Positions 46,640 through 57,130 are shown, numbered from the stretch's first letter. The stretch: DNA of 64,000 nt from Actinomadura craniellae (GCF_003289645.1 NZ_QLYX01000001.1:744001-808000); one strand, 5' to 3'. Notes: generated by a model not told the origin, from the sequence alone. Numbers and translations are program-made.

Positions 46640-47787
46640 ACGACCTCGATCTCTTCTCCGAACCACCCCGGGGCAGCCGGGGGCGGGGCGGGCGCGGCGC
46701 CCAGCGCACCGCCCGCAAGCGGCAGCGCCGCCGCCGGGTCAACGGCCGGGCGGCCGCGCTGTTCGCCCTGGCCTTCCTGGTGGCGGTCGTCGGCGGCGGC
46801 GGGCTGCTCGGCTACGCCTACCTGGACGACCTGGTGAACCCGCCCGATTACGAGGGTGCGGGCAGCGGATCGGTCGTCGTCCAGATCCACGAGGGCGACT
46901 CGGTGGCGCGGATGGGCGTCCGGCTGCAGGAACACAACGTGATCAAGGACGAGCGGGCGTTCAACAAGCTCGCCCTGCGGGAGCCCCGGTCCAGTTCCAT
47001 CCAGCCGGGCTTCTACCAGATGCGGCTGCGCATGTCGGCGAAGTCGGCGCTGGATCTGCTGCTGGACCCCAAGGCCGTGTCCGGTAACCAGATCATCATC
47101 CCGGAGGGCCGGCGCGTCTCCCAGGTGATCGTCGAGCTGTCCAAGAAGACCGGCGTCCCCAAGGCGGAGTACGAGAAGGTCGTCAGGTCCCCCGCGAAAC
47201 TCGGCCTGCCCGACTACGCCAACGGCAAGGTGGAGGGCTACCTCTTCCCGGGCCGCTACGACCTCGATCCCAAGGGGACGGCCACCACCCACCTCAAGCA
47301 GATGGTCGACCGGTACAAGCAGGTCACCGAGGCCATGGACCTGGAGAACCGGGCCCGGCAGATGAAGACCACGCCTGCCAAGGTCATCGCGATGGCGAGC
47401 ATCATCCAGGCGGAGAGCGGCAAGGCCGAGGACATGCCCAAGATCTCCCGGGTGATCTACAACCGGTTCGCCAAGAACATGCAACTGCAGATGGACAGCA
47501 CGGTGATGTACGCGCTGAACAAGTTCGGCCTGCACGCGTCGTCGTCGGAACTGAACGTGCAGAGCCCGTACAACACCTACCGCAACCACGGCCTGCCGCC
47601 GGGGGCGATCAGCAACCCGGGAGAGAAGGCCATCAAGGCCGTCTTCGAGCCGGCGACGGGGCCCTGGGTGTACTTCGTCACCACCGACCCGGACCAGGGG
47701 ATCACCGAGTTCGCGACCACCCAGGCCGAGCACGACCGGCTGGTGGCCAAGTACAACGAGTGGCGCAGGAAGCGGGGCGGCGGCTGA
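46636..47787 (+). CDS. mltG: Endolytic murein transglycosylase MltG (YceG-like)
   Basis: Cuts nascent peptidoglycan strands and so limits glycan length. The 383-residue protein has a basic Arg/Gly-rich cytoplasmic tail (about 1-38), one transmembrane helix ([20 protein letters not shown]), a LysM-like region and the YceG domain with the catalytic Glu in [20 protein letters not shown] and the downstream [17 protein letters not shown] signature. Translation is coupled to ruvX. Confidence 0.94.
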   Translation: MNDLDLFSEPPRGSRGRGGRGAQRTARKRQRRRRVNGRAAALFALAFLVAVVGGGGLLGYAYLDDLVNPPDYEGAGSGSVVVQIHEGDSVARMGVRLQEHNVIKDERAFNKLALREPRSSSIQPGFYQMRLRMSAKSALDLLLDPKAVSGNQIIIPEGRRVSQVIVELSKKTGVPKAEYEKVVRSPAKLGLPDYANGKVEGYLFPGRYDLDPKGTATTHLKQMVDRYKQVTEAMDLENRARQMKTTPAKVIAMASIIQAESGKAEDMPKISRVIYNRFAKNMQLQMDSTVMYALNKFGLHASSSELNVQSPYNTYRNHGLPPGAISNPGEKAIKAVFEPATGPWVYFVTTDPDQGITEFATTQAEHDRLVAKYNEWRRKRGGG

Positions 47788-47824
47788 CGTCGGAACACGC
47801 GAACGCGTGCAGGGGGAGGAAGGG

Positions 47825-48664
47825 ATGACGGCTCGGTTCGCCGCGGTGCTGGGCACGCCGATCGCGCACTCGCTGTCGCCGGTGCTGCACCGTACGGCGT
47901 ACGCGGAGCTGGGGCTCACCGGCTGGTCGTACCGTGCGATCGAATGCGATGAGGCGGGTCTGGCCGGGTTCCTGGCCGGGCTGGACGGTGACTGGGCCGG
48001 GCTCTCCCTCACCATGCCCCTCAAGCGGGTCGCCCTGGACCTGGCCGACTCGGTGTCGGACCTGGCGGCCGGGGTCGGTGGCGCGAACACCCTGGTGCTC
48101 TCGGGCGGGCGCGTGCACGCCGACAACACCGACGTGCACGGGGTGGTGACCGCGCTGCGCGAGGCCGGGCTGGCCGAGCCGAAGTCCGTCCTGGTGCTGG
48201 GGGGCGGTGCCACCGCGGCCTCCGTGCTGGCCGCCCTCGCCGAACTGGGCCTGCCCGCGGTGACCCTCGCGGTCCGCGACCCCGGCCGGGCGGACCCGAC
48301 CCGGCGGGTGGGGGAGCGTTTCGGCCTGGATGTGCGGGTGCTGCGGCTGGAGGAGGCCCTGACCACGGTCCTGGACGGGGGCCTGGTGGTGTCCACCCTG
48401 CCCGGGCGGGCCGCCGACCCGCATGCCGAGGCGATCGCCCGGACCGGTGCGGCCCTGTTCGACGTGGTGTACGCCCCCTGGCCGACGGCGCTCGCCCGGG
48501 CGGTGGAGCGGGCCGGCGGTACGGTGACCGGCGGGTTCGGGATGCTGCTCCACCAGGCAGTCCGCCAGATCGAGTTGATGACGGGTCGCCGGGACGTGCC
48601 GGTGGCCGCCCTGCGCGCGGCGGGCGAGCGGGAACTCGCGCGCCGCGCGCGGAACGGCGGCTGA
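47825..48664 (+). CDS. aroE: Shikimate dehydrogenase
   Basis: Reduces 3-dehydroshikimate with NADPH in aromatic amino acid synthesis. The 279-residue protein has the substrate motifs GTPIAHSLSPVLHRTAY and SLTMPLKRVAL (catalytic Lys), ANTLVL and ADNTDVHGV (catalytic Asp), and a Rossmann glycine-rich loop LVLGGGATAASVLAAL. A GGGGGAGG ribosome site precedes ATG 47825. Confidence 0.93.
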   Translation: MTARFAAVLGTPIAHSLSPVLHRTAYAELGLTGWSYRAIECDEAGLAGFLAGLDGDWAGLSLTMPLKRVALDLADSVSDLAAGVGGANTLVLSGGRVHADNTDVHGVVTALREAGLAEPKSVLVLGGGATAASVLAALAELGLPAVTLAVRDPGRADPTRRVGERFGLDVRVLRLEEALTTVLDGGLVVSTLPGRAADPHAEAIARTGAALFDVVYAPWPTALARAVERAGGTVTGGFGMLLHQAVRQIELMTGRRDVPVAALRAAGERELARRARNGG

Positions 48665-48703
48665 TCACCGTTGATGACGGCCGAACATCCACGTCCAGGA
48701 TGG

Positions 48704-48709
48704 TAGGCT
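48704..48709 (+). promoter_or_regulatory. Candidate -10 of the infC-rpmI-rplT promoter
   Basis: TAGGCT stands about 250 bases ahead of the infC start; CGAACA at 48682-48687 is a weak -35 at 16 bases. The transcript would begin near 48716, giving a structured leader of about 245 bases. Confidence 0.4.
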
Positions 48710-48763
48710 TGGGGATTGACCGGCCTGGAGCTTGTGCTCTGGGCGTTCAAGCGGAGGTCACCT

Positions 48764-48793
48764 CCCACCTGACCGGCCTGTGAGGCCGGTGGG
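48764..48793 (+). promoter_or_regulatory. First hairpin of the infC leader
   Basis: CCCACC-TGA-CCGGCC (48764-48778) pairs with GGCCGG-TGGG (48784-48793) with a three-base bulge. It lies upstream of the terminator-like hairpin and may be part of the structure sensed during regulation. Confidence 0.5.
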
Positions 48794-48873
48794 TCTCGGT
48801 CGACGACCGGCGCTTCGGCGTCCGTGTCGTCCTTCTCCGGCGGCCGATGGCCGGCCGGAGAGACCGTGTAGTG

Positions 48874-48902
48874 GCCCCGCATGTGAGTCGTGCGGGGCTT
48901 TT
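48874..48902 (+). terminator. Intrinsic terminator/attenuator in the infC leader
   Basis: GCCCCGCA (48874-48881) and TGCGGGGC (48891-48898) form a perfect 8-bp stem followed at once by TTTT, the only textbook U-tract terminator I see in the window. It ends 60 bases before the infC ribosome-binding site, so it is placed to control readthrough into infC-rpmI-rplT. Autogenous control of this operon by L20 is known in other bacteria; the mechanism here is inferred. Confidence 0.75.
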
Positions 48903-48961
48903 CGTATGAAGGGCCCGGGCACGGCCGGTCCACCGCAACGAAGACGCCCCAAGGAGGTCCC

Positions 48962-49540
48962 ATCAGCGCCGAACCGCGTATCAACGACCGCATTCGCGTG
49001 CCCGAGGTCCGGCTCGTCGGCCCGAACGGCGAACAGGTGGGCATCGTGCCCATCGCCAAGGCACTCGAACTCGCCCGAGAGTCCGACCTTGACCTGGTCG
49101 AGGTCGCGCCCACGGCGCGGCCTCCCGTCGCCAAGCTCATGGACTACGGCAAGTTCAAGTACGAGTCCGCGATGAAGGCTCGTGAGGCGCGGCGTAACCA
49201 GGCGCATACGGTCATCAAGGAGATCAAGCTCCGACCGAAGATCGACCCGCACGACTACGAGACCAAGAAGGGTCACGTGGTGCGGTTCCTCAAGGCGGGC
49301 GACAAGGTCAAGGTCACGATCATGTTCCGGGGGCGTGAGCAGTCCCGCCCCGAGCTGGGCTTCCGGCTGTTGCAGCGGCTGGCCGACGACGTCGAGGAAC
49401 TGGGTTTCGTCGAGTCGCGGCCCAAGCAGGACGGCCGAAACATGATCATGGTGATCGGCCCGCACAAGAAGAAGGCAGAGGCCAAGGCCGAGCGCGCGGC
49501 GGCGGCACGTCCGCAGCGCCCGGAGGGCGACGAGGCCTGA
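48962..49540 (+). CDS. infC: Translation initiation factor IF-3, with AUC start codon
   Basis: Binds the 30S subunit and checks start codons. The 192-residue chain reads [20 protein letters not shown] at the N-terminus, the classic IF-3 start, and [21 protein letters not shown] in the C-terminal domain. The codon directly behind AAGGAGG (48951-48957) is ATC, and no ATG or GTG stands in the right place, so the rare AUC start is the best reading. infC is known for such non-standard starts, which make its own translation sensitive to IF-3. A short Ala/Lys/Glu-rich tail extends the C-terminus. Confidence 0.93.
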   Translation: MSAEPRINDRIRVPEVRLVGPNGEQVGIVPIAKALELARESDLDLVEVAPTARPPVAKLMDYGKFKYESAMKAREARRNQAHTVIKEIKLRPKIDPHDYETKKGHVVRFLKAGDKVKVTIMFRGREQSRPELGFRLLQRLADDVEELGFVESRPKQDGRNMIMVIGPHKKKAEAKAERAAAARPQRPEGDEA

Positions 49541-49698
49541 CGGCCCCTCTGTTACGGGTCCCGGTTTCCACCCGGGGCTCTGCGTACAACCGTGCCTGAC
49601 CAGGCGCGTTGCCACGACGCTCGTGGATCGCGCCCGATCAGGCACGCCCCCGCACGTCAGGGCGGGTTCACAGGACGGACGAGGGAAAGGCGGCGACC

Positions 49699-49893
49699 AT
49701 GCCGAAGACCAAGACCCACAGTGGTGCCAAGAAGAGGTTCCGCGTGACCGGCTCCGGCAAGGTGATGCGCCGCCGCGCCAACAAGAACCACCTGTTGGAG
49801 CACAAGCCGAGCAAGCGCACCCGCCGGCTGGACGGGGCCGTGGTGCTGTCCCCGGCCGACAGCAAGAAGATCAAGAAGCTGCTGCGCAAGTAA
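49699..49893 (+). CDS. rpmI: 50S ribosomal protein L35
   Basis: A 64-residue, very basic protein starting [20 protein letters not shown], the L35 signature. GGAAAGG precedes the ATG. It lies between infC and rplT as in nearly all bacteria. The 158 bases between infC and rpmI show no further gene. Confidence 0.97.
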   Translation: MPKTKTHSGAKKRFRVTGSGKVMRRRANKNHLLEHKPSKRTRRLDGAVVLSPADSKKIKKLLRK

Positions 49894-49963
49894 CCGACGT
49901 CCGACAGTTCGTACGACCTGCCGGGGTCCTCGGGACCTCGGCCCCCACGAGGGAGTTCACAAC

Positions 49964-50341
49964 GTGGCACGCGTGAAGCGGGCGGTCAACGCCGCCAAGA
50001 AGCGTCGGGTCGTCCTTGAGCGGGCGAGCGGTTACCGGGGTCAGCGGTCGCGGCTGTACCGCAAGGCCAAGGAGCAGATGCTCCACTCGATGACCTACGC
50101 CTACCGGGACCGCAAGGACCGCAAGGGTCAGTTCCGCCGGCTGTGGATCCAGCGGATCAACGCCGCGGCCCGGGCCAACGGGATGACCTACAACCGGTTC
50201 ATCCAGGGTCTCAAGGCGGCCGAGCTCGAGGTCGACCGGCGCATGCTGGCCGAGCTCGCGGTCAACGAGCCCGAGGTGTTCAAGACCCTGGTCGAGCTGG
50301 CCAAGGAGTCCCTGCCGGCCGAGGGCAGGGCGGCGGCCTGA
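49964..50341 (+). CDS. rplT: 50S ribosomal protein L20
   Basis: A 125-residue basic protein, starting at [23 protein letters not shown] and later [20 protein letters not shown], both diagnostic. L20 is an early assembly protein and, in several bacteria, represses its own operon by binding the leader RNA. Confidence 0.97.
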   Translation: MARVKRAVNAAKKRRVVLERASGYRGQRSRLYRKAKEQMLHSMTYAYRDRKDRKGQFRRLWIQRINAAARANGMTYNRFIQGLKAAELEVDRRMLAELAVNEPEVFKTLVELAKESLPAEGRAAA

Positions 50342-50363
50342 GCACGACGACGGGCGCGCGCTG

Positions 50364-51173
50364 ATGGCGGGCCGTGAGCTCACCTCGATCCGATCACCTC
50401 GGGTGAAGGCGGCTCGACGGCTCGCCAAGCGCGCCTTCCGGCGGCGCGACCGCCGGTTCCTGGCCGAGGGGCCGCAGGCGGTCCGGGAGGCGTTGGCGCT
50501 GCCCGGGCGGCTCGTCGAGCTGTTCACCACCGCGGAGGCCGAGACCCGGCACGCCGATCTGGTGCTCGCCGCCGAGGCCGCGGGGGTTCCGGTGCTGCGG
50601 GTCAGCGGCGAGGTGATGGCCGAGCTGGCGCAGACCGTGACCCCGCAGGGGCTGCTCGCCGTCTGCGAGCTGGTCGACGTGCCGCTGGAGTCGGTGCTGG
50701 ATCCGGCGCCCCGGCTGGTGACGGTGCTGGCCCACGTCCGCGACCCCGGTAACGCCGGGACGGTGCTCCGCACGGCCGATGCGGCCGGCGCGGAGTCGGT
50801 GATCTTCACCGATGCCTCGGTCGACCCTTACAACGGCAAGTGCGTCCGGGCGTCGGCGGGCAGTCTCTTCCACCTGCCCGTGGTGGCCGGCCCCCGGATC
50901 GGCGCGCTGATCCCCGCCCTGCGGGCGTGCGGGCTGACGGTGCTGGCCGCCGACGGCGGCGGCGACACCACGCTGGACGACGCGATCGACAAGGGGCTGT
51001 TGAGCCGCCCCACCGCTTGGATCTTCGGCAACGAGGCGTGGGGGCTGCCCGCGGAGATCCTGGAGGCGGCCGACGAGGTGGTCGGGGTGCCCATCTACGG
51101 CCGGGCCGAGAGTCTCAACCTCGGCACCGCCGCGGCCGTCTGCCTGTACGCTTCGGCCCGCGCCCAGCGCTGA
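50364..51173 (+). CDS. SpoU/TrmH-family RNA 2'-O-methyltransferase
   Basis: A 269-residue SPOUT methyltransferase. The N-terminal substrate domain (ITSI-like start LTSIRSPRVKAARRLAKRAF) is followed by the knotted domain with the three motifs: HVRDPGNAGTVLRTADA, AWIFGNEAWGLP and VGVPIYGRAESLNLGTAAAV. These bind S-adenosylmethionine in the trefoil knot. Position after rplT matches the gene called tsnR in mycobacteria and Streptomyces; whether it modifies rRNA or tRNA is not known. Confidence 0.93.
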   Translation: MAGRELTSIRSPRVKAARRLAKRAFRRRDRRFLAEGPQAVREALALPGRLVELFTTAEAETRHADLVLAAEAAGVPVLRVSGEVMAELAQTVTPQGLLAVCELVDVPLESVLDPAPRLVTVLAHVRDPGNAGTVLRTADAAGAESVIFTDASVDPYNGKCVRASAGSLFHLPVVAGPRIGALIPALRACGLTVLAADGGGDTTLDDAIDKGLLSRPTAWIFGNEAWGLPAEILEAADEVVGVPIYGRAESLNLGTAAAVCLYASARAQR

Positions 51174-51249
51174 GGCCGAGCTCTGCAAGCCTGGGCACCC
51201 TTTCCCACACGCCGGGCATGACCCGAATGGTTGTCATGATCCGGTGACC

Positions 51250-51279
51250 GTTTGCGGACGCGTGCGGCGGTCCGCGAAC
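51250..51279. terminator. Inverted repeat downstream of the methyltransferase gene
   Basis: GTTTGCGGAC (51250-51259) and GTCCGCGAAC (51270-51279) pair over 10 positions with one G-U, leaving a 10-base loop. It could end the infC operon transcripts or be an operator for the STAS gene. The rest of 51174-51452 shows only some TANNNT boxes without good -35 partners. Confidence 0.45.
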
Positions 51280-51452
51280 GATTTGCAACCTGCAAGGATT
51301 GATGACGCCGCCGCGGCGGCATCGTGTCTTTCGCCTCTGCGGTCCCGCGCGACTCCTCATTCTCGGGGATGAGCGCGGAACAGCCTGACGAGGGATGCCC
51401 GATGTCGGTACCCGCCCCTACGGTGGGCCCAGTGGCGCGAGGGAGTACTCGA

Positions 51453-51974
51453 ATGACCGACGACAGGAAGGCGGCTCGGGTGCCGAGTCGACGACGGCCG
51501 GAGACCGATGGCGCACGTGAGGCGTACGGTGACGGGCACCGCGGGGGACCCCGGACCATGGCGGGGCTGGCGCGCTGTGGCGCGGTCGCCGAACCGGTCG
51601 AAGAGGCCGCCTTCGGGGTGACTCCCACGGCCCGGTACGGGACGACCGTCGTCGTGGAGGTGTCCGGGGAGATAGATCTGCGGACCGCCGAGCTACTGCG
51701 TAGGGAACTGCTTGAGCTGAGCGAGGCGGGTTTCAGCCGTCTCATCCTCGACTTCGGGCAGGTCCGGTTCTGCGATGCGACCGGCCTGGGCGCCCTGGTG
51801 GGGGTGCACAACCGCATCGTCGCCCGGGACGGCGAGATCGTGCTCTGCGGGGTCCGGCCCACTCAGCGGCGGCTGCTGCGGATCACCGGTCTCGACCGGC
51901 TGTTCGCCGTGTACGGGCAGGGCGAGGAGGCCACCGGCCAGGGCCGGGCGGCGACCCCGACCGCGCGCGGCTGA
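51453..51974 (+). CDS. STAS-domain anti-sigma factor antagonist
   Basis: A 173-residue protein with a disordered, basic N-terminal part (about 1-55) and a STAS domain: YGTTVVVEVSGEIDLRTAEL and LDFGQVRFCDATGLGALVG. The usual phosphoacceptor motif DSSG/DSTG is DATG here, so the phosphorylatable residue would be Thr110. Such proteins release sigma factors from anti-sigma kinases when unphosphorylated; no such kinase or sigma factor is encoded nearby. ATG 51453 is chosen for GAGGGAG 7 bases upstream. Confidence 0.85.
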   Translation: MTDDRKAARVPSRRRPETDGAREAYGDGHRGGPRTMAGLARCGAVAEPVEEAAFGVTPTARYGTTVVVEVSGEIDLRTAELLRRELLELSEAGFSRLILDFGQVRFCDATGLGALVGVHNRIVARDGEIVLCGVRPTQRRLLRITGLDRLFAVYGQGEEATGQGRAATPTARG

Positions 51975-51992
51975 CGCTGCGCGCCTCGGCGC

Positions 51993-52008
51993 GGGCCGGC
52001 GGCGGCCC
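51993..52008 (+). terminator. Hairpin after the STAS gene
   Basis: GGGCCG and CGGCCC form a 6-bp stem with a GCGG loop 18 bases after the stop. No T tract. The following 52009-52178 is less GC-rich and includes TTGACC at 52041-52046, a possible -35 for the kinase gene without a clear -10. Confidence 0.4.
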
Positions 52009-52178
52009 GGCCCGCTCCCGGCCGGCGCCCATAGTGAAAATTGACCGAAATGCCTTGTGCTACGGGTTTTTCGGGGTCCCTGGCCGGTCACTCTCCCGAT
52101 AGAGTTTCCTTCAACGGGTCACGTTCCGGCCGGGACACCGCGTCCGGGCCGTGACGACAGCGCGCACGGGAGGCCGTG

Positions 52179-53264
52179 GTGGGGGAAGCAGATTCCGCCG
52201 ATTCCGCCGCCCTTCTCCGCCTGGCCGGCGACTCCGACGACTTGCCCGACGGGCTGGTGGTGGCCGACGACGCCGCCCGGGTGATCATCTTCAACCGGGC
52301 CGCCGCCCGGCTCGTCGGGACCCCCGCCGCGGAGGCCGTCGGCCGTGACTTCCGTGACGTGCTGCCCCTGCACGACGCCGACGGCCGTGATTGGTGGAAG
52401 TGCCTCGACCCGTACGCCGGGCTGGCCACCCGCACCCGCCACCCCGAACAGTCGCTGTACCTGCCCGACGGTGCCGAAATGCTGGTGACCGCCAGCTACC
52501 GCCGTGACCGCGCCGGCCGGGTCGAGCGGTTCACCATCTGCCTGCGCGATGCCGTGCGCCGGGCCCGGCAGGAGCGCGACCGCGCCGACCTGGTCTCCAC
52601 CGTGGCGCACGAGCTGCGCTCACCGCTGACGAGCGTCAAGGGCTTCACCGCCACCCTGCTCGCCAAATGGCACCGCTTCAACGACGACCAGAAGCGCGTC
52701 ATGCTGGAGACGGTCAACGCCGACGCCGACCGGGTGACCCGGTTGATCACTGAACTACTCGACGTCTCCCGGATCGAGGCGGGCCGGCTGGAGATGCGCC
52801 GGCAGGTCGTCGATCTCGCCGAGGAGGCCCGCAAGGTCGTCCGGGGCCGGGTCGCCGCCGGCGACGCCGAAGACCGCTTCCAACTGGAACTGCGCAGCGG
52901 GCTGCCGGAGATGTGGCTGGATCCTGACAAGGTCGACCAGATCCTGGGCAACCTGGTGGAGAACGCTGTGCGGCACGGCGCTGGTACTGTCACGATCGTG
53001 GTGGAGCCGGACAAGCACGGGAAGGGAGCCGCGGTGTCGGTGCGCGACGAGGGCGCGGGAATCCCGCCCGAGGCCGCGCAGCGCGTCTTCCGGCGGTTCT
53101 GGCGAGGCCCGGGCGGCAACCGCCGGGGCGGCACCGGTCTCGGCCTCTTCATCGTCAAGGGGCTGGTCGAGGCGCACGGCGGGGCCATCACCGTGCAGTG
53201 CGCGCCCGGCGGCGGCGCCGAGTTCCGATTTACCGTGCCTGCCGGCGCCCCCGACTACGCCTGA
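52179..53264 (+). CDS. Soluble PAS-domain sensor histidine kinase (orphan)
   Basis: A 361-residue kinase without transmembrane segments. A PAS domain (about 20-130, [20 protein letters not shown]) precedes the HisKA helix [17 protein letters not shown] with phosphoacceptor His144 and an HATPase domain with N-box [14 protein letters not shown]1 VRDEGAGIP and G2 [13 protein letters not shown]. No response regulator gene is adjacent, so its partner is elsewhere. GTG 52179 is favoured over GTG 52176 because GGGAGG is 5 bases from it. A kinase occupies the same place before pheS in Streptomyces. Confidence 0.9.
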   Translation: MGEADSADSAALLRLAGDSDDLPDGLVVADDAARVIIFNRAAARLVGTPAAEAVGRDFRDVLPLHDADGRDWWKCLDPYAGLATRTRHPEQSLYLPDGAEMLVTASYRRDRAGRVERFTICLRDAVRRARQERDRADLVSTVAHELRSPLTSVKGFTATLLAKWHRFNDDQKRVMLETVNADADRVTRLITELLDVSRIEAGRLEMRRQVVDLAEEARKVVRGRVAAGDAEDRFQLELRSGLPEMWLDPDKVDQILGNLVENAVRHGAGTVTIVVEPDKHGKGAAVSVRDEGAGIPPEAAQRVFRRFWRGPGGNRRGGTGLGLFIVKGLVEAHGGAITVQCAPGGGAEFRFTVPAGAPDYA

Positions 53265-53317
53265 GGAGCGCCGCGCGGGCCGATCGGCCGTTTCCCGGCG
53301 CATCTTCCTCTGCCCAA

Positions 53318-53323
53318 TACAAT
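53318..53323 (+). promoter_or_regulatory. Candidate -10 of the pheS-pheT promoter
   Basis: TACAAT matches TATAAT at 5 of 6 positions, the best -10 in the vicinity, 58 bases before pheS. A TTTCCC at 53291-53296 is too far for a standard -35. I looked for a Phe-rich leader peptide after it and found none. Confidence 0.4.
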
Positions 53324-53381
53324 CGCGGGCGGTTCGCGCGGTCCCGTCCGCCCCGTCCGAGGCTGGAGTTTCCTGATCACC

Positions 53382-54491
53382 ATGTCAGCACCCAACAAGT
53401 CGTACGACCCGGTCGAGGTCACCGCGCTCCGGCCCGAGGAACTGGATCGGGCCCGGGACGACGCGATCGCCGCGATCGCCGCCGCGTCCGGCCTGGCCGA
53501 GCTCAAGGAGGCCCGGATCGCCCACGCCGGCGACCGTTCTCCGCTGGCGCTGGCCAACCGGGAGATCGGTGCGCTGCCGCCCGCCGCCCGGGCGGAGGCC
53601 GGCAAGCGGATCGGTGCCGCCCGCGGTGCGGTCTCCCAGGCGTTGAAGCAGCGCCAGGCCGAACTGGAGGAGGAACGCGACCAGCGGGTCCTCGTCGAGG
53701 AGGCCGTCGACGTCACGCTGCCCTGGGACCGGACGCCGCGCGGCGCCCGGCACCCGCTCACCACCATCCAGGAGCGGATGGCCGACGTCTTCGTCTCGAT
53801 GGGTTTCGAGGTCGCCGAGGGGCCCGAGGTCGAGGCCGAGTGGTTCAACTTCGACGCCCTCAACTTCAAACCCGACCATCCGGCCCGCACCATGCAGGAC
53901 ACGTTCTTCGTGGAGTCCGAGGACACCGGGCTGGTGCTGCGCACCCACACCTCCCCGGTGCAGGTCCGCTCGCTGCTGACGCGCCCGCTGCCGGTGTACG
54001 TGGTGGCGCCCGGCCGGACGTTCCGCACCGACGAGCTGGACGCCACGCACAGCCCGGTCTTCCACCAGCTCGAAGGGCTGGCGATCGACGAGGGCCTGAC
54101 CATGGCCGACCTGCGCGGTGCCATCGACGCCTTCGTCACCGGGATGTTCGGCGCCGGGCTGGCGGTGCGGATGCGGCCGTCCTACTTCCCCTTCACCGAG
54201 CCGTCGGCCGAGGTCGACATGCAGTGCTTCGTCTGCCGCGGCGCCTCGGTGGAGCGCGGCGCGCCGCCCTGCCGCACCTGCGGCTCCGAGGGCTGGATCG
54301 AGCTGGGCGGCTGCGGCATGGTCAACCCGCGCGTGCTGGTCGCCGCCGGGGTCGACGCCGAGCGCTACAGCGGCTGGGCGTTCGGTCTCGGCGTGGAGCG
54401 GACGCTGATGTTCCGCCACGGCGTCGAGGACATGCACGACATGGTCGAGGGCGACGTGCGGTTCGCCCTCCCGTTCGGGATGGAGATCTGA
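53382..54491 (+). CDS. pheS: Phenylalanyl-tRNA synthetase alpha subunit
   Basis: Catalytic subunit of the heterotetrameric class II enzyme; 369 residues. The N-terminal coiled coil (about 20-95) is followed by [40 protein letters not shown], the motif 2 loop [19 protein letters not shown] and the motif 3 region [19 protein letters not shown]. Its TGA shares a base with the pheT ATG. Confidence 0.96.
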   Translation: MSAPNKSYDPVEVTALRPEELDRARDDAIAAIAAASGLAELKEARIAHAGDRSPLALANREIGALPPAARAEAGKRIGAARGAVSQALKQRQAELEEERDQRVLVEEAVDVTLPWDRTPRGARHPLTTIQERMADVFVSMGFEVAEGPEVEAEWFNFDALNFKPDHPARTMQDTFFVESEDTGLVLRTHTSPVQVRSLLTRPLPVYVVAPGRTFRTDELDATHSPVFHQLEGLAIDEGLTMADLRGAIDAFVTGMFGAGLAVRMRPSYFPFTEPSAEVDMQCFVCRGASVERGAPPCRTCGSEGWIELGGCGMVNPRVLVAAGVDAERYSGWAFGLGVERTLMFRHGVEDMHDMVEGDVRFALPFGMEI

Positions 54492-56971
54492 TGCGGGTCC
54501 CGCTCTCCTGGTTGCGGGAGCACGTCGAGCTCCCCGCCGGCACCACCGGCCGCGCGCTGGCCGCCAAGCTGATCGACGCCGGGCTGGAGGTCGAGACGGT
54601 CGAGGTCGTCGGCGACATCACCGGCCCGCTGGTGGTCGGCCGGGTCCTCGACATCGAGGAACTGACCGAGTTCAAGAAGCCGATCCGGTACTGCCGGGTC
54701 GATGTCGGGCCGGCGAACGGCACCGGCGAGCCGCAGGGCGTCATCTGCGGTGCCCGCAACTTCGCCGCCGGCGACGTGGTCGTGGTGGCGCTGCCCGGCG
54801 CCGTGCTGCCCGGCGACTTCGCGATCGGCGCCCGCAAGACCTACGGCCGGATGTCGGAGGGCATGATCTGCTCGGCCAGCGAGCTGGGGATCGGCGACGA
54901 CCACAGCGGCATCCTGGTGCTGCCCGCCGACACCCCGGTGGGCGCCGACGCGCTGGAGCTGTTCGGCATGCGCGACGAGGTGCTGGACATCGCCGTCACT
55001 CCGGACCGCGGTTACTGCCTGTCCATCCGCGGGGTGGCCCGTGAGGCCGCCATCGCCTACGGGGTGGAGTTCCGCGACCCGGCCGAGGTGGCGCTGCCCG
55101 CCGAGACCGGCGGCTCGTACCCGGCGAGCATCGCCGATCCGAGCGCCTGCGACCGGTTCGTGCTGCGCGAGGTGCGCGGGTTCGACGTCGCGGCGCGGAC
55201 CCCGATGTGGATGCAGCTCCGGCTGGTCCACGCCGGCATGCGGCCGGTGTCGCTGGCCGTCGACATCACCAACTACCTGATGCTCGAACTGGGCCAGCCG
55301 CTGCACGCGTTCGACCGCGGCAAGCTCACCGGTGAGGTCGTCGTGCGCCGCGCCGCCGCCGGCGAGACGCTGGAGACACTCGACCACGTCGAGCGGCGGC
55401 TGGACGCCGAGGACATCCTGATCACCGACGCGTCCGGCCCGATCTCGATGGCGGGCACCATGGGCGGGCTGGCCACCGAGATCGACGAGAAGTCCGCCGA
55501 CATGGTGATCGAGGCCGCCCACTTCGACGACATCGGCACCGCCCGGATGGTGCGGCGGCACCGGCTGCACAGCGAGGCGTCCTACCGGTTCGAGCGCGGG
55601 GTCGACCGCGAACTGCCGCTGTACGCCTCCTACCGTGCCGTCCAGATGCTCGCCGAACTGGGCGGAGCCGAGATCGTTCCTGGGGTGACGCACGTCGAGG
55701 CCCCGGTCGAGCGGACCGTCGTCTCGATGCCCGCCGGTCACCCGGGTCGGGTCGCCGGGGTGCCCTACGACCGCGACACGGTGGTGCGCCGGCTGACGCA
55801 GGTGGGTTGCCGCCTGACCGACCCGGACGGCGATCCGCTCGCGGTGGTCCCGCCGTCGTGGCGGCCCGATCTGACCGACCCCAACGACCTCGCCGAGGAG
55901 GTCATCCGGCTGGAGGGCTACGAGAACATCCCGGCCCGGCCGCCCCGGCCGGTCGCGGGCCGGGGGCTGACCCCGGGCCAGCGGCTGCGGCGGCGGGCCG
56001 GGCGGGCGCTGGCCGCCGCCGGTTACGTCGAGGCGCTGAACTTCCCGTTCGTGGCCGAGAAGGACTGGTCGGCACTGCAACTGCCGGCCGACGACGATCG
56101 CCGGCGGGCGCTGCGGCTGGCCAACCCGATGTCGGAGGACGAGCCGCTGCTGCGCACCACCCTGCTGCCCGGCCTGCTCCGCGCACTGGCCCGCAACGTC
56201 GGCCGGGGCTTCCCCGACGCGGCGCTGTTCGAGCTGGGCCTGGTGTTCCGGCCGCGCCCGGGCGCCCCGGAGCGGGCGCCCCGGCTCGCGGTCGACCGCG
56301 GCCCGACCGCCGAGGAGATCGCCTCGGTGGACGCGGCCCTGCCGGACCAGCCGCTGCGGGCCGCGGTCGTCCTGGCCGGCGAGCACGAGCCGGCCGGTTG
56401 GTGGGGCGCGGGCCGCCCGGCGGGCTGGGCGGACGCGATCGAGGCCGCTCGCGCGGTCGCCCGCGAGGCCGGGGTGGAGCTCACGGTCAGGGCCGACCGG
56501 CACGCACCGTGGCATCCGGGCCGGTGCGCCGCGCTCTACGCCGGGGACGTCCTGGTCGGGCATGCCGGTGAGCTGCACCCCCGGGTGGTGCAGGCGTACG
56601 GGCTGCCGTCGCGCACCAGCGCCATGGAACTCGAACTGAGCCGGCTCGACCCGGCGGGCGTGGTCCCGGCGCCGCACGTGTCGACGTACCCCGTGGCCAC
56701 GCAGGACGTCGCGCTCGTCGTGGACTCCGGCCGGCCCGCGGCCGAGGTCGAGGAGGCGCTGCGCGACGGCGCCGGCGAACTGCTGGAGTCGGTCCGGCTG
56801 TTCGACGTCTACACCGGCGAGCAGATCGACGCCGGCCACACGTCGCTGGCCTACACGCTGCGGTTCCGTGCCGCCGACCGGACGCTCACCGCGGAGGAGG
56901 TGGGCGCGGCGCGGGACGCCGCCGTGGCCGTCGCGGCCGAGCGCACCGGGGCCGTGCTGCGCGGTGGCTGA
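54491..56971 (+). CDS. pheT: Phenylalanyl-tRNA synthetase beta subunit
   Basis: The 826-residue structural and editing subunit. It has the N-terminal tRNA-binding EMAP-like domain ([19 protein letters not shown]), the B3/4 editing domain, B5 ([19 protein letters not shown]), a catalytic-like core ([20 protein letters not shown]) and the C-terminal ferredoxin-like anticodon domain ([19 protein letters not shown]). Start by TGATG overlap with pheS ensures equal synthesis. A strong hairpin closes the operon at 56987-57021. Confidence 0.96.
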   Translation: MRVPLSWLREHVELPAGTTGRALAAKLIDAGLEVETVEVVGDITGPLVVGRVLDIEELTEFKKPIRYCRVDVGPANGTGEPQGVICGARNFAAGDVVVVALPGAVLPGDFAIGARKTYGRMSEGMICSASELGIGDDHSGILVLPADTPVGADALELFGMRDEVLDIAVTPDRGYCLSIRGVAREAAIAYGVEFRDPAEVALPAETGGSYPASIADPSACDRFVLREVRGFDVAARTPMWMQLRLVHAGMRPVSLAVDITNYLMLELGQPLHAFDRGKLTGEVVVRRAAAGETLETLDHVERRLDAEDILITDASGPISMAGTMGGLATEIDEKSADMVIEAAHFDDIGTARMVRRHRLHSEASYRFERGVDRELPLYASYRAVQMLAELGGAEIVPGVTHVEAPVERTVVSMPAGHPGRVAGVPYDRDTVVRRLTQVGCRLTDPDGDPLAVVPPSWRPDLTDPNDLAEEVIRLEGYENIPARPPRPVAGRGLTPGQRLRRRAGRALAAAGYVEALNFPFVAEKDWSALQLPADDDRRRALRLANPMSEDEPLLRTTLLPGLLRALARNVGRGFPDAALFELGLVFRPRPGAPERAPRLAVDRGPTAEEIASVDAALPDQPLRAAVVLAGEHEPAGWWGAGRPAGWADAIEAARAVAREAGVELTVRADRHAPWHPGRCAALYAGDVLVGHAGELHPRVVQAYGLPSRTSAMELELSRLDPAGVVPAPHVSTYPVATQDVALVVDSGRPAAEVEEALRDGAGELLESVRLFDVYTGEQIDAGHTSLAYTLRFRAADRTLTAEEVGAARDAAVAVAAERTGAVLRGG

Positions 56972-56986
56972 CCGGCTTCCGCCCCG

Positions 56987-57021
56987 CCGCCGGGGACGCC
57001 TCCGTGAGGTGCCCCCGGCGG
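56987..57021 (+). terminator. Terminator of pheS-pheT
   Basis: CCGCCGGGG (56987-56995) and CCCCGGCGG (57013-57021) form a perfect 9-bp stem with an inner CCTC/GAGG helix, 15 bases after the pheT stop. Confidence 0.7.
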
Positions 57022-57130
57022 TGATCGCGTCGCCCCGCCCGGACGTCCTGCCGCTGCCCGACCGAGATCGGTCCGCTCTGAAAACGGGACGGGTACGGAA
57101 AACCTGGTGAACCCCGGACAGGCCCGCTGC

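Noticed and set aside
53265-53381. A Phe-rich leader peptide or T-box before pheS
   Set aside because: No short frame with clustered Phe codons and no T-box sequence (the conserved TGG-containing bulge) can be seen.
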